From Marispirochaeta sp. (GTDB taxonomy: Bacteria; Spirochaetota; Spirochaetia; JC444; Marispirochaetaceae): DNA of 64,000 nucleotides. The position numbers were made by a program, and so were the translations under genes. Shown here piece after piece: positions 9,042 to 17,196 of the stretch (within the stretch, counting starts at the first letter, position 1; each line of letters begins with the position of its first letter). The notes under the pieces were generated by a model. The model saw only the letters and a program-made list of their open reading frames with translations, searched no databases and was not told the DNA's origin. The stretch spans positions 186,001-250,000 of the forward strand of contig NZ_OY764212.1 in assembly GCF_963668165.1 (NCBI RefSeq), in the 5' to 3' direction.

Positions 9042-10205
9042 ATGTGCGGTATGGCTCTCTACCGCTTAAAAAACACGATTCAGCATTATCCTTGGGGATC
9101 TCCTGGCATGATACCTGATTTGATGGGGATTCAGAATCCTGAAGGCAGCCCCTGGGCCGAACTCTGGATAGGGGCCCATCCAAAAAGTCCCTCTCTGGTG
9201 GAGACTGAATCCGGTTTTGTGCCCCTGAATCAGTTCATTGTGGAGGATCCTGTCCGGCGGCTTGGAAAGCCTGCGGCGGAACGTTTCGGCGGATTGCCTT
9301 TCCTGTTCAAGATTCTGGCTGCCCGGACACCCCTTTCTATCCAGGCGCATCCTGCCATGGATGCCGCCCGCAGGGGGTTTGAACGGGAAAACGCCGCAGG
9401 AATCCCAATGGATGCTTTTGAGCGCAACTACAAGGATGACAATCATAAACCAGAACTCCTGCTATCCCTTGGGGATTTTTCTGCTCTTCTTGGGTTCCGA
9501 ACCATGGAGGAGATACAGAACCTGGCGGAAGTGCTTGGAATCCCGGAGTACCGGCGTCTTATTACGGATGCCCGGGGGGACCTGAAAGGTTTTTTTCTGG
9601 CTCTGATGAATTACCCGGGGCCGGAAGACTTGATTGCCGACATAGTCTCAGCGGCAAAGGAACTGAATGCTAAGGAATTCAGCTGGGTTCGTAAACTCGC
9701 GGCCTCTTACCCCGGAGATATCGGTGTCGCCGCACCCCTCTATATGAATATCCTGGATCTTCGTGAAGGGGAGGCGATTTATCTTGATGCAGGAAAGATC
9801 CATGCCTATCTGGGAGGGCTTGGGCTTGAGCTGATGGCCAACAGCGATAACGTCCTGCGGGGAGGACTGACTTCCAAGCATATTGATCTTGCTGAACTAA
9901 GCACGGTACTGGACTTTTCTGCGGAAAATCCGACCCTCTTCCCGTCGGTTTCTGGTGCTGATAATTCTATACTCTACCGGCCTCCGGTTGATGAGTTTGT
10001 CCTTTCACGTTTTGATCTTACGGATGGTCTCTCTCTGAACTGCGACAGCAGCGGATCCTGCGCGATCCTTCTTTGTACCAGCGGCAGAATCCGGGTGGAG
10101 GGAGAGTTTGATCTTGTTCCGGGGGATTCCCTCTTTGTAAGCGCCGACCAGGAAAACTGCAGTCTGGAAGGTGCCGGTACAGTATTCCGCGCGGGGGTAC
10201 CGTAA
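9042..10205 (+). CDS. manA: Mannose-6-phosphate isomerase, class I
   Basis: A 387-residue zinc-dependent isomerase linking mannose 6-phosphate and fructose 6-phosphate. YRLKNTIQHYPWGS at the N-terminus, IQAHP (about 100-104) and HKPEL (135-139) carry the zinc-binding Gln, His and Glu. AGKIHAYLGGLGLE holds the C-terminal metal histidine and substrate loop. The length agrees with E. coli ManA (391). It starts 1 base after the regulator stop; ATG at 9051 is an equally possible start. No strong Shine-Dalgarno sequence is seen, consistent with coupling to the upstream gene. Confidence 0.93.
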   Translation: MCGMALYRLKNTIQHYPWGSPGMIPDLMGIQNPEGSPWAELWIGAHPKSPSLVETESGFVPLNQFIVEDPVRRLGKPAAERFGGLPFLFKILAARTPLSIQAHPAMDAARRGFERENAAGIPMDAFERNYKDDNHKPELLLSLGDFSALLGFRTMEEIQNLAEVLGIPEYRRLITDARGDLKGFFLALMNYPGPEDLIADIVSAAKELNAKEFSWVRKLAASYPGDIGVAAPLYMNILDLREGEAIYLDAGKIHAYLGGLGLELMANSDNVLRGGLTSKHIDLAELSTVLDFSAENPTLFPSVSGADNSILYRPPVDEFVLSRFDLTDGLSLNCDSSGSCAILLCTSGRIRVEGEFDLVPGDSLFVSADQENCSLEGAGTVFRAGVP

Positions 10206-10207
10206 TA

Positions 10208-10657
10208 ATGGTTATCTGGCTAGATGCTGACTCTCTTCCCAGAAAGGTGCGGGACATTGTCTCCCGGGCCGCCTGCAAGGAGGGAATCGCGGCGGTTTTT
10301 GTGGCCAACCGGGCAGTGGATTTTGAACCCTGCGCGTTGTGCAGCATGATTGTTGTGGAGGGAGACCAGAGCGCCGACGATTACATCGTCGAATCTGCAG
10401 GAGCCAACGATATGGCCGTTACCCGGGACATTCCCCTGGCTGCCCGGTTAATCGAAAAGGAGGCGGTGGTTATAAACGACAGAGGGGACCGCTTTGACCG
10501 GGACACCATTGCAGAAAGGCTTTCCCAGCGTAACTGGAATCTGGCACTGAAAGAGGCGGGTTTGTCCTCTTCCGGCACCAGAAGCTACAGTGCGGCGGAG
10601 GTCAAGCGCTTTGCCGATCGTTTTGACCGGGAACTGCGTCGACATGGGATCCGTTAA
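10208..10657 (+). CDS. YaiI/YqxD (DUF188) family protein
   Basis: A 149-residue member of the UPF0178/DUF188 family, a PIN-like fold of unknown biochemical role. The family hallmarks WLDADSLPRKVRDIV at the start, SADDYIVE, and AVTRDIPLAARLIEK in the middle are all present, as is the ending NRGDRFD...DTIAERL-type segment (here NDRGDRFDRDTIAERL). It lies 2 bases after manA, apparently at the end of the regulator-manA transcript, followed by a palindromic element. Confidence 0.88.
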   Translation: MVIWLDADSLPRKVRDIVSRAACKEGIAAVFVANRAVDFEPCALCSMIVVEGDQSADDYIVESAGANDMAVTRDIPLAARLIEKEAVVINDRGDRFDRDTIAERLSQRNWNLALKEAGLSSSGTRSYSAAEVKRFADRFDRELRRHGIR

Positions 10658-10668
10658 CGGCTTATATC

Positions 10669-10826
10669 TGGGCACCTCTAAAAACTACTCTTTTACCCAT
10701 ATCCTGCGTCGTCAAGATTTCCCGCAGACCTCTCCTGCACCAAAATAATATTCGGTGCAGGATGCGGGTGCTACAAAATCTTCCTCCTTGACTACGGCAA
10801 AAATACCACGTTTTTAGAGGTGCCCA
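10669..10826. mobile_element. MITE-like palindromic element, 158 bp
   Basis: TGGGCACCTCTAAAAAC (10669-10685) and its exact reverse complement (10810-10826) bound the element. Inside, TCCTGCACC/GGTGCAGGA (around 10732-10741 and 10754-10762), CCCGCA/TGCGGG and GTCGTCAAG/CTTGACTAC form further nested arms, so the whole region can fold into one long hairpin. There is no coding capacity. It lies between two convergent genes. The shape fits a miniature inverted-repeat element or a dispersed intergenic palindrome; a target duplication is not clear. Confidence 0.55.
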
Positions 10827-10831
10827 TATGT

Positions 10832-11791
10832 TTACACAATTCGGACCTGAAAACGCTGATCCAGCTTATCTTTGAGTATCTTTTCTATGAATCCCAGGGT
10901 CCCGACACCGGAAGCGGGGCAGCTGATGCATGCTCCTTCGTAGGTGATTTCGATCACAGGACCTTCGTCTGTACTATCGAGATCAAGAATTTGTACATTT
11001 CCGCCGTCCTGTTTAAGAGATGGACGTATCTCCGCATCAAACAGAGCTTCCACCGCCTTGGCCTGCTTAAAGGGACTCAGCTCGGCGAAAGGATGTTCGG
11101 CACTGACCAGGGTTTCCTCTTCTATCCTGGCCCGGGTTTCCTTGAGGATGTCCACCAGGTAGTACTTGCGGCTCTCGTGTCCTCCGGGGCGAATGCAGGA
11201 TTTACAGAAGGCTCCTGCTTTGGTATAGGCGGTGATCTCTTCTACGGTTTTAAGATCGTTCAGTCGGATTACCTCCTGGATGGTACCCAGACTGACCCGG
11301 GCGCATTCACAGACGATCTCCTCCTCTTCCAGGGAACTCAAATCCACCCCTTTGAACTTGGCGACGGCAGCTTTAATGACGTCGTAGGCCATTACCGAAC
11401 AGTGCATCTTCTGGGGTGGAACAGCCGGCACATCCGGTGAATCACGCATAGCATGTTCAACATCAATATTGGTTATCTTGACCGCCTCATCCACGGTTTT
11501 TCCGATGCAGAGTTCTGCCATCATATCGCTTGAGGCAATGGCGGTACCGCAGCCGAAGCTCTTGAAGCTGGCTTTGACAATCTTTCCCGAGTCCTTTTCC
11601 ACCGCCCAGTAGAGCCGTACCGCGTCGCCGCAGCTTTCCGCTCCGTAGTCTGCAACCACAAGTTCCGCATTTAAGGCCGCGGCCTCATCCTCACTGATTG
11701 CCCCCAGATGACGGGGGTTATTCATTAGGTCGGCCACCTTGCCGGAATACTGGTCCCAGAGGGTGCCGCCGATAAGATCTCCTTTTGCCAT
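10832..11791 (-). CDS. nifU: Fe-S cluster assembly scaffold NifU, three-domain form
   Basis: A 319-residue scaffold on which Fe-S clusters are built. The N-terminal IscU-like domain has cysteines C54, C81 and C131. The central BFD-like [2Fe-2S] domain has C161, C163, C196 and C199. The C-terminal Nfu domain has the C288-x-x-C291 pair. Full NifU architecture occurs in diazotrophs and also in other anaerobes as the general system. The ribosome-binding site (AGGAG) directly abuts the tandem repeats that separate it from nifS. No nif structural genes are present, so a housekeeping role is likely. Confidence 0.95.
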   Translation of the reverse strand: MAKGDLIGGTLWDQYSGKVADLMNNPRHLGAISEDEAAALNAELVVADYGAESCGDAVRLYWAVEKDSGKIVKASFKSFGCGTAIASSDMMAELCIGKTVDEAVKITNIDVEHAMRDSPDVPAVPPQKMHCSVMAYDVIKAAVAKFKGVDLSSLEEEEIVCECARVSLGTIQEVIRLNDLKTVEEITAYTKAGAFCKSCIRPGGHESRKYYLVDILKETRARIEEETLVSAEHPFAELSPFKQAKAVEALFDAEIRPSLKQDGGNVQILDLDSTDEGPVIEITYEGACISCPASGVGTLGFIEKILKDKLDQRFQVRIV

Positions 11792-11799
11792 GATCTCTC

Positions 11800-12208
11800 C
11801 TCTTGTACGGTCGCCATCGGACGGTTCCCGTCCTCCGGCTCCGCTCAGCCTCGTTCAGGGACGGCAGAGCCGCCCCTTCGCTCTTGTACGGTTGCCATCG
11901 GACGGTTCCCGTCCTCCGGCTCCGCTCAGCCTCGTTCAGGGACGGCAGAGCCGCCCCTTCGCTCTTGTACGGTCGCCATCTCGGATGGTTCCCGTCCTCC
12001 GGCTCCGCTCAGCCTCGTTCAGGGACGGCAGAGCCGCCCCTTCGCTCTTGTACGGTCGCCATCGGACGGTTTCCGTCCTCCGGCTCCGCTCAGCCTCGTT
12101 CAGGGACGGCAGAGCCGCCGCCCCTTCGCTCTTGTACGGTTGCCATCGGACGGTTCCCGTCCTCCGGCTCCGCTCTGCCTCGTTCAGGGGCGGCAAAGCC
12201 GCCCTTCG
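11800..12208. repeat. Five tandem repeats of about 81 bp between nifS and nifU
   Basis: Units begin with CTCTTGTACGG at 11800, 11881, 11962, 12045 and 12129. Their lengths are 81, 81, 83, 84 and 80 bases, and they are nearly identical apart from small indels. Each unit holds GGACGG/CCGTCC and GGCT/AGCC inverted segments that would form stable hairpins. The indels are not multiples of three, so frames that look open across the array are not coding. The array fills almost the whole 420-base gap between nifS and nifU and lies inside the presumed operon. Confidence 0.9.
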
Positions 12209-12211
12209 CTT

Positions 12212-13378
12212 TTAACTGTAGGTGCTGGAAATGCTCCGCAGCCGTTGTACTATTTTCCTGATTGTCTCTATTGTATAATCTATTTCTTCATCCGTAGTAA
12301 ATCGGCTTAAGGTAAAACGGACCGCCGTGTGGGCCAGATCCGGCCCAAGGTTCATTGCCCGGAGGGTTGCATCGGCCTCCAGGTCCTCTGAGGAGCAGGC
12401 GCTTCCAGTACTGGCTGCGATACCGTTGGTGTTCAGGTCCCACAAAAAGGCCTCTCCTTCTATACCCTTAAAGCTGATAAGGATGGTGTTCGGTGTCCGG
12501 TTCTCCCGCCGTCCCAGAATTATGGTATCCGGAATATCCATAAGAGCGTCTTCGAGTCTGTCCCGCTGCGCCCGGACCTTCGTGTTCTCGTACTCCAGGG
12601 CCTCCGTGGCCAGCTTTATGGCCAGTCCCATTCCCACAAGATAGGCTACATTAACGGTGCCTGCCCGTTTACCTCCCATCTGTTCTCCCCCATGGAGCAG
12701 TGTAACCGAAGGTACTCCTCTTTTAGCAAAAAGACCGCCCACACCCTTTGGGCCGTGAAACTTGTGAGCGCTGAAGGTGAGGTAATCGCAGCCGATCTCT
12801 CCCACATTCACCGGAATTTTGCCTGCCGCCTGTACCGCGTCCGTATGGAAAAGGGCACCCAGTTCATGAGCAGCGCTGCAGAGTTCTTTAATGGGGTTAA
12901 TCAGTCCTGTTTCGTTATTGGCCCACATTATGCTGACAAGATCTGCGCTGCCATGAGAGACATGCTCCTTAAGAATTTCAGACGTAACCAGGCCCTGTGC
13001 ATTTACCGGCAGCCGGGTTACCCGGGCCCCCATGGACTCCAGCCAGTCGGCAGTGTGGGCTATGCTGGGGTGTTCAATCTGGCTTGTAACCAGATGAAAG
13101 GGTTTGTTCTCCGTAAGTCTTTGGGTCCAGATTCCTTTAAGTACGGTATTGTTTCCCTCGGTAGCGCAGCCGTTAATTATAATGTCATCCTGATCAGCCG
13201 CGCCGATTCCCTCATAGAGCCGGTCAAGGGCGATGCGCATTTCCGGATGCACCTCGGTACCGAAACTGTGCAGAGAATTGGGATTGCCGTATTGCTGCAG
13301 GTAATATGGATCCATGGCTTGTTTGACCTTAGGATCCACCATTGTGGTTGCATTGTTATCGAGATAAACCCGTTCCAT
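12212..13378 (-). CDS. nifS: Cysteine desulfurase NifS
   Basis: A 388-residue class V aminotransferase-fold PLP enzyme that removes sulfur from cysteine for Fe-S assembly. The N-terminal VYLDNNATT, the PLP lysine in SAHKFHGPKG (K206) and the persulfide cysteine in STGSACSS (C328) are all present. AAGGAAG lies 7 bases before the start. It precedes nifU on the minus strand, separated by the tandem-repeat array, and the pair would supply sulfur and scaffold together. Confidence 0.95.
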   Translation of the reverse strand: MERVYLDNNATTMVDPKVKQAMDPYYLQQYGNPNSLHSFGTEVHPEMRIALDRLYEGIGAADQDDIIINGCATEGNNTVLKGIWTQRLTENKPFHLVTSQIEHPSIAHTADWLESMGARVTRLPVNAQGLVTSEILKEHVSHGSADLVSIMWANNETGLINPIKELCSAAHELGALFHTDAVQAAGKIPVNVGEIGCDYLTFSAHKFHGPKGVGGLFAKRGVPSVTLLHGGEQMGGKRAGTVNVAYLVGMGLAIKLATEALEYENTKVRAQRDRLEDALMDIPDTIILGRRENRTPNTILISFKGIEGEAFLWDLNTNGIAASTGSACSSEDLEADATLRAMNLGPDLAHTAVRFTLSRFTTDEEIDYTIETIRKIVQRLRSISSTYS

Positions 13379-13470
13379 ATGTCATCTTCCTTGAACTGTT
13401 ATGATGATTGGTAGAAGATACTGAACAATTACCCTGATGAAAAGTCCCGGTCTGTCCAGTACATATATAA

Positions 13471-13499
13471 TATACATTATCTAAATAGTAATGTATATA
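13471..13499. promoter_or_regulatory. Inverted repeat in the nifS / MFS divergent gap
   Basis: ATATACATTA (13471-13480) and TAATGTATAT (13490-13499) are exact reverse complements around a 9-base centre. A TATAAT box overlaps the left edge (13467-13472). The position between divergent genes suggests a regulator binding site; the regulator is unknown. Confidence 0.4.
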
Positions 13500-13602
13500 C
13501 CAGAAGCAGAAGTAGTAAAGGAACAATCTATCTTCCCGGACTTGTGTGGTACATCTTTCCGGGGTATTCTTCCTGCACAAACGCAACAAGGAGCCTGTCA
13601 TC

Positions 13603-14874
13603 GTGGCCTATAAAGGACTGACCCTTCGTCTGACGGGGTTTGTTACCCTCTTTATTCTGTCTCATTTTTCACACCATCTGCTGACTGCACTGGTGATTCC
13701 CATGCTTCCATTTATCCGCGATACATTTGCTCTTTCCTATACTGGCGCCGGGCTGGTGGCTGCGGCTTTTAACTTTTCCAATGGCCTCGGTCAGCTGCCT
13801 GCCGGCTGGCTGGCCGATAAGGCAGGCCCTCGAAATGTCATGACTATCGGTCTTGCAGGGGTCGCCCTGGCTGGAGCATTGGTAGGCATCTCCTCCGGCT
13901 TGCCTCTTCTTATTGTTTTTCTGGTACTCATGGGCCTTGCAGGGGGAGGGTACCATCCGGCGGCGCCTCCCCTGATTATCGGTGCGGTGGGGCAGGCCCA
14001 TAGAGGAAAAGCCCTGGGTTTCCATGTAATCGGCGGCTCCTTAAGCCATTTTATCTCCCCGGTGATCGGGATCAGCCTGGCAGTGCTCTGGGGCTGGCGC
14101 GGTGCGTTTCTTGGAACAGCTCTGCCGGTGTTTACTTTTGGTATATTCTTTTATATTTTCCTTGGAAAAATCAGTATAGGAGCAGCCTCCAAACCATCCG
14201 AAACCGCCGGTGCGGCTTCGGAATTGCCTGATGCACCGGCTGTCACACATATCCATGCCTCAACTGCTCCGCTCAGGGAATGGAAAAAGAACCTCAGGCT
14301 TATTGCATTCCTGGCTTTAACCAGCACCGCTACATCCTTCGGCCAGGCCTGTATTACATTTTCTCCTATGGTTATGCTGGATTTCTTCCACGTAAGCGAG
14401 AAGGCGGCGGCTTTAACCCTGTCTGTGATCTATTCTGCGGGGTTCTGGGTAGCACCTATCAGTGGTTTTGTTTCCGACAGGGTGGGCCGGGTGTCGGTCC
14501 TGGTAGCCATGAGCCTGCTGCTAATTCCGGTAATTGGACTGGTAACCCTCGTTCCCTATAGTCTTTTTACCTACATACTGATGATGGGATATGGAGTTGT
14601 CCTGTTTGCCCGAATGCCGGTTTCGGAGGCTTTTATTATCGAGACCGTTTCAACCAGGAAACGGTCGACGGTGCTGGGAATCTATTACGCCGCCGGAATG
14701 GTCGGCGGCGCGACCTTGACGCCACTGATCGGTATGGGGATTGACCGTTACGGTTTTCAAAGCGCTCTGACAGTCACTGCGCTAATATACTCCGCTCTGG
14801 TCACGTTGTTCATATTCCTGCTGGGGATTTCCAGTAACCGGGCACCCAGGAACGTGATGGTAGAGCGGCAGTGA
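13603..14874 (+). CDS. Major facilitator superfamily transporter (Fsr/CynX-like)
   Basis: A 423-residue inner-membrane protein with about 12 hydrophobic segments. The MFS loop signature is GWLADKAGPRNVM after TM2, and a second GFVSDRVGRVS copy follows TM8. A soluble Ala/Ser-rich stretch separates the halves. A GTG start at 13603 is chosen because AAGGAG lies 9 bases upstream; a GTG at 13546 has none. The AGGGYHPAAPPLI motif resembles fosmidomycin-resistance-type carriers. It could be an efflux or organic-acid carrier; the substrate is unknown. Confidence 0.82.
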   Translation: MAYKGLTLRLTGFVTLFILSHFSHHLLTALVIPMLPFIRDTFALSYTGAGLVAAAFNFSNGLGQLPAGWLADKAGPRNVMTIGLAGVALAGALVGISSGLPLLIVFLVLMGLAGGGYHPAAPPLIIGAVGQAHRGKALGFHVIGGSLSHFISPVIGISLAVLWGWRGAFLGTALPVFTFGIFFYIFLGKISIGAASKPSETAGAASELPDAPAVTHIHASTAPLREWKKNLRLIAFLALTSTATSFGQACITFSPMVMLDFFHVSEKAAALTLSVIYSAGFWVAPISGFVSDRVGRVSVLVAMSLLLIPVIGLVTLVPYSLFTYILMMGYGVVLFARMPVSEAFIIETVSTRKRSTVLGIYYAAGMVGGATLTPLIGMGIDRYGFQSALTVTALIYSALVTLFIFLLGISSNRAPRNVMVERQ

Positions 14875-14903
14875 TCATTCATACTCCTGCTCGGGAATAT
14901 TGC

Positions 14904-17165
14904 TCAAGACAAAAAGCAGGTTTTGCAGATCTCCCGCAATAGTACGCAGTCCTGGCAGGTAATTTCCAAGGGTCGCTTCCGCAGGCTTGGCCATTCCAGC
15001 AGCACAAGGGAACTCTCCTTTGAATGTTCTTCAATAACCGTACATAACTGCTGCTTTTCCGGGTTGGGAACAATAAAAATCTCGCCCTGCATTCTCAGTT
15101 CCTGCAAGGTAGACTCGAGTTTCAGTTCCGCCGCCGGAATGTCAGCGATGTTGGGAACGATGGTGCCTAAGCGGATTCTATTGTGATAAGGGGAATTCCG
15201 CTGAATAAGATGGGCCAGAAACAGCATCAGCCGGACATTCTGCTCCTGTCCTCCCCACCAGACAATAACCGGAGAAGAGCTGAAATGCGAGGGAACAGTA
15301 CCCCGCTTGAACAGCATAATGTTCTTGTCCAGGGCGCTCAGGCCCATTAACATGCGGGCATATTCCTTGTCCTGTTTTGTTCCCGAAGGAAAACCAATCA
15401 TGACACTGTTATATGCACCGCCGGCAAAGGCAGCTGCCTGAGAGGCGATCAGGATTCCGTCAAAAAGGTTTCCCGTCTCCACCAGGGTGGTAAATATGTT
15501 CCTGTGATGAAGGGTTTCGCTGAATAAGCTCAGTTCATGCAGCAGTTCTTCTCTGGATTGTGATGAAGCAGGATCGTGAACAGCGTAGATTGCCAGGGCT
15601 CCGCTGTGACGGGTAAAGAGGGCGGCCAGGGTGATCTTCTCAGCGTGATTTGCTATCTCAGCCGCAAAAACCTGAATCAGGGGGCGCCAGTTTTTACCTG
15701 ACCGGCTGCGAGCCTTTGTCAGCCGGCGGGAGACTGCAAAAAAAAGGCCGGTCCAGAATCCCTCCCATATACCCGGACTGCCGGGATCGAGATTCCGGGC
15801 ACGAATACTCAGCAGAAAAAAGACCAGCACAACCAGGGCCAGGGCAATAAGGGTCGCGATGGTATTTATCAGGAACATTACACCGAAGCATGCCGTGGCT
15901 CCTGCAAAGCTGATCCACCAGGGAATGCTGATGGATGGTCTGAAGGAAGGATTGCTCACAAGTTTTTCCATGCCGGCAGCCAGATTCAGGACACCATAGG
16001 TGGTGAGAAAAAACATGGTCAGAACTTCTGCGACAGCATTCAGGTTTCCCAATAGTATTGCCGCTACGGCGATAAGAACTGAGAAGAACATTCCAAGTAT
16101 TGGTTCCTTTGTTTTTCCAACCCCGGAGCCGAATATCCGCGGCAGTGCTCCGTCTTTTCCCAGTGCCTGCATGGTCCTGGGAGCTGCCAGCAGTACCCCA
16201 ATTGCAGAGCTCAAGGTGGCGCCGAATACCCCAAAAGTAACAAATATGGGCCAGCGGGAAGCCTGAACCAGGGATGAAGAGGCAAACAGATTATCCCTGG
16301 CTACCGAAAATGCGAGCATTACCGGAACCAGAAGGTACACGATAAAACCGGCGACCACAGCGGCGAGGGTCCCCCGGGGGATACTTTTTGCGGGATTCTT
16401 CAGGTCTCCCGACATGGAAACCCCCGAGAGAATTCCGGTAACCGCGGGAAAGAAGACAGCAAAAACTCCCCAGAAGTTTACTCCTTCCAGGTAAGAAGGT
16501 TTGAGATTGGAAAACTTCGGCCGAAAGCCTGCCGTAATGGAGACGAAGCTGAGAAGAATGAAGGTCAGAATAACATACTGGATCCTGACCATAAAACTGG
16601 CACCAATCAGGGCCAGCAGAGTAAGAATGGCAAGGGTAATCAGGGCAATGATCCGGATATCCCAGGAGGGCACCACGTTCGCCAGGGATTCCGAAAAACC
16701 GATTATGTACAGGGCGATTGATAGAGCCTGACTCAAGTAGAGGGGAATACCTACGGCTCCTCCCGGCAGGAATCCCAGTACCCTGTTGATCATGAAATAG
16801 GCGCCCCCGGTCTCCATCCGCTCATTGGACCCGATGCTTGAAACCGATAAGGCGGTAATAAAGGTAATTATATTCGCGAGAACAACAATTGTCAGTGTTC
16901 TGTATAATCCTGCGTTTCCGACAATCCAGCCGAAACGGAGATACATGATGACGCCGATAATTGTCAGGAAACTGGGAGTAAAAACACCGCCGAAGGTCCC
17001 CAGCGTGCGGAGACGGGTCTCCTCTGGCGATTGTTCACTTGCAGCCGGATCAAATTCCGCGTTGACTATTGTCCGGCCATCCACAGATCCGCGGTTTTTT
17101 TCCATCTTCCTGGACCAGCTTTTCAGCTGTCGGAGAACCTGCATGCCCTGCTCTCGTAGACCCAT
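14904..17165 (-). CDS. SLC12-like (Na-K-Cl cotransporter type) APC-superfamily transporter
   Basis: A 753-residue membrane protein. After a 45-residue hydrophilic start, about 12 transmembrane segments begin with LGTFGGVFTPSFLTIIGVIM, a stretch typical of cation-chloride cotransporters and their bacterial relatives. The rest, from about residue 480, is a soluble domain, as in SLC12 proteins. It would move ions or amino acids across the inner membrane. The start at 17165 has GGAG 6 bases upstream. It lies 31 bases after asnS and is probably co-transcribed. Confidence 0.78.
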   Translation of the reverse strand: MGLREQGMQVLRQLKSWSRKMEKNRGSVDGRTIVNAEFDPAASEQSPEETRLRTLGTFGGVFTPSFLTIIGVIMYLRFGWIVGNAGLYRTLTIVVLANIITFITALSVSSIGSNERMETGGAYFMINRVLGFLPGGAVGIPLYLSQALSIALYIIGFSESLANVVPSWDIRIIALITLAILTLLALIGASFMVRIQYVILTFILLSFVSITAGFRPKFSNLKPSYLEGVNFWGVFAVFFPAVTGILSGVSMSGDLKNPAKSIPRGTLAAVVAGFIVYLLVPVMLAFSVARDNLFASSSLVQASRWPIFVTFGVFGATLSSAIGVLLAAPRTMQALGKDGALPRIFGSGVGKTKEPILGMFFSVLIAVAAILLGNLNAVAEVLTMFFLTTYGVLNLAAGMEKLVSNPSFRPSISIPWWISFAGATACFGVMFLINTIATLIALALVVLVFFLLSIRARNLDPGSPGIWEGFWTGLFFAVSRRLTKARSRSGKNWRPLIQVFAAEIANHAEKITLAALFTRHSGALAIYAVHDPASSQSREELLHELSLFSETLHHRNIFTTLVETGNLFDGILIASQAAAFAGGAYNSVMIGFPSGTKQDKEYARMLMGLSALDKNIMLFKRGTVPSHFSSSPVIVWWGGQEQNVRLMLFLAHLIQRNSPYHNRIRLGTIVPNIADIPAAELKLESTLQELRMQGEIFIVPNPEKQQLCTVIEEHSKESSLVLLEWPSLRKRPLEITCQDCVLLREICKTCFLS

Positions 17166-17196
17166 CTTCAGCTCCGTTTTTTTGGCAATGGTGGTC

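Noticed and set aside
11800..12208. CRISPR array
   Set aside because: The units are contiguous near-identical repeats with no variable spacers, and no cas genes are nearby.
11739..12261. Long open frames on both strands across the 81-bp repeats
   Set aside because: They arise from the repeated GC-rich unit. Unit lengths of 83 and 80 break any constant frame, and the peptides are low-complexity.
12692..13414. 240-codon plus-strand frame antisense to nifS
   Set aside because: It is a shadow of the well-conserved nifS frame; no ribosome-binding site and no plausible protein features.
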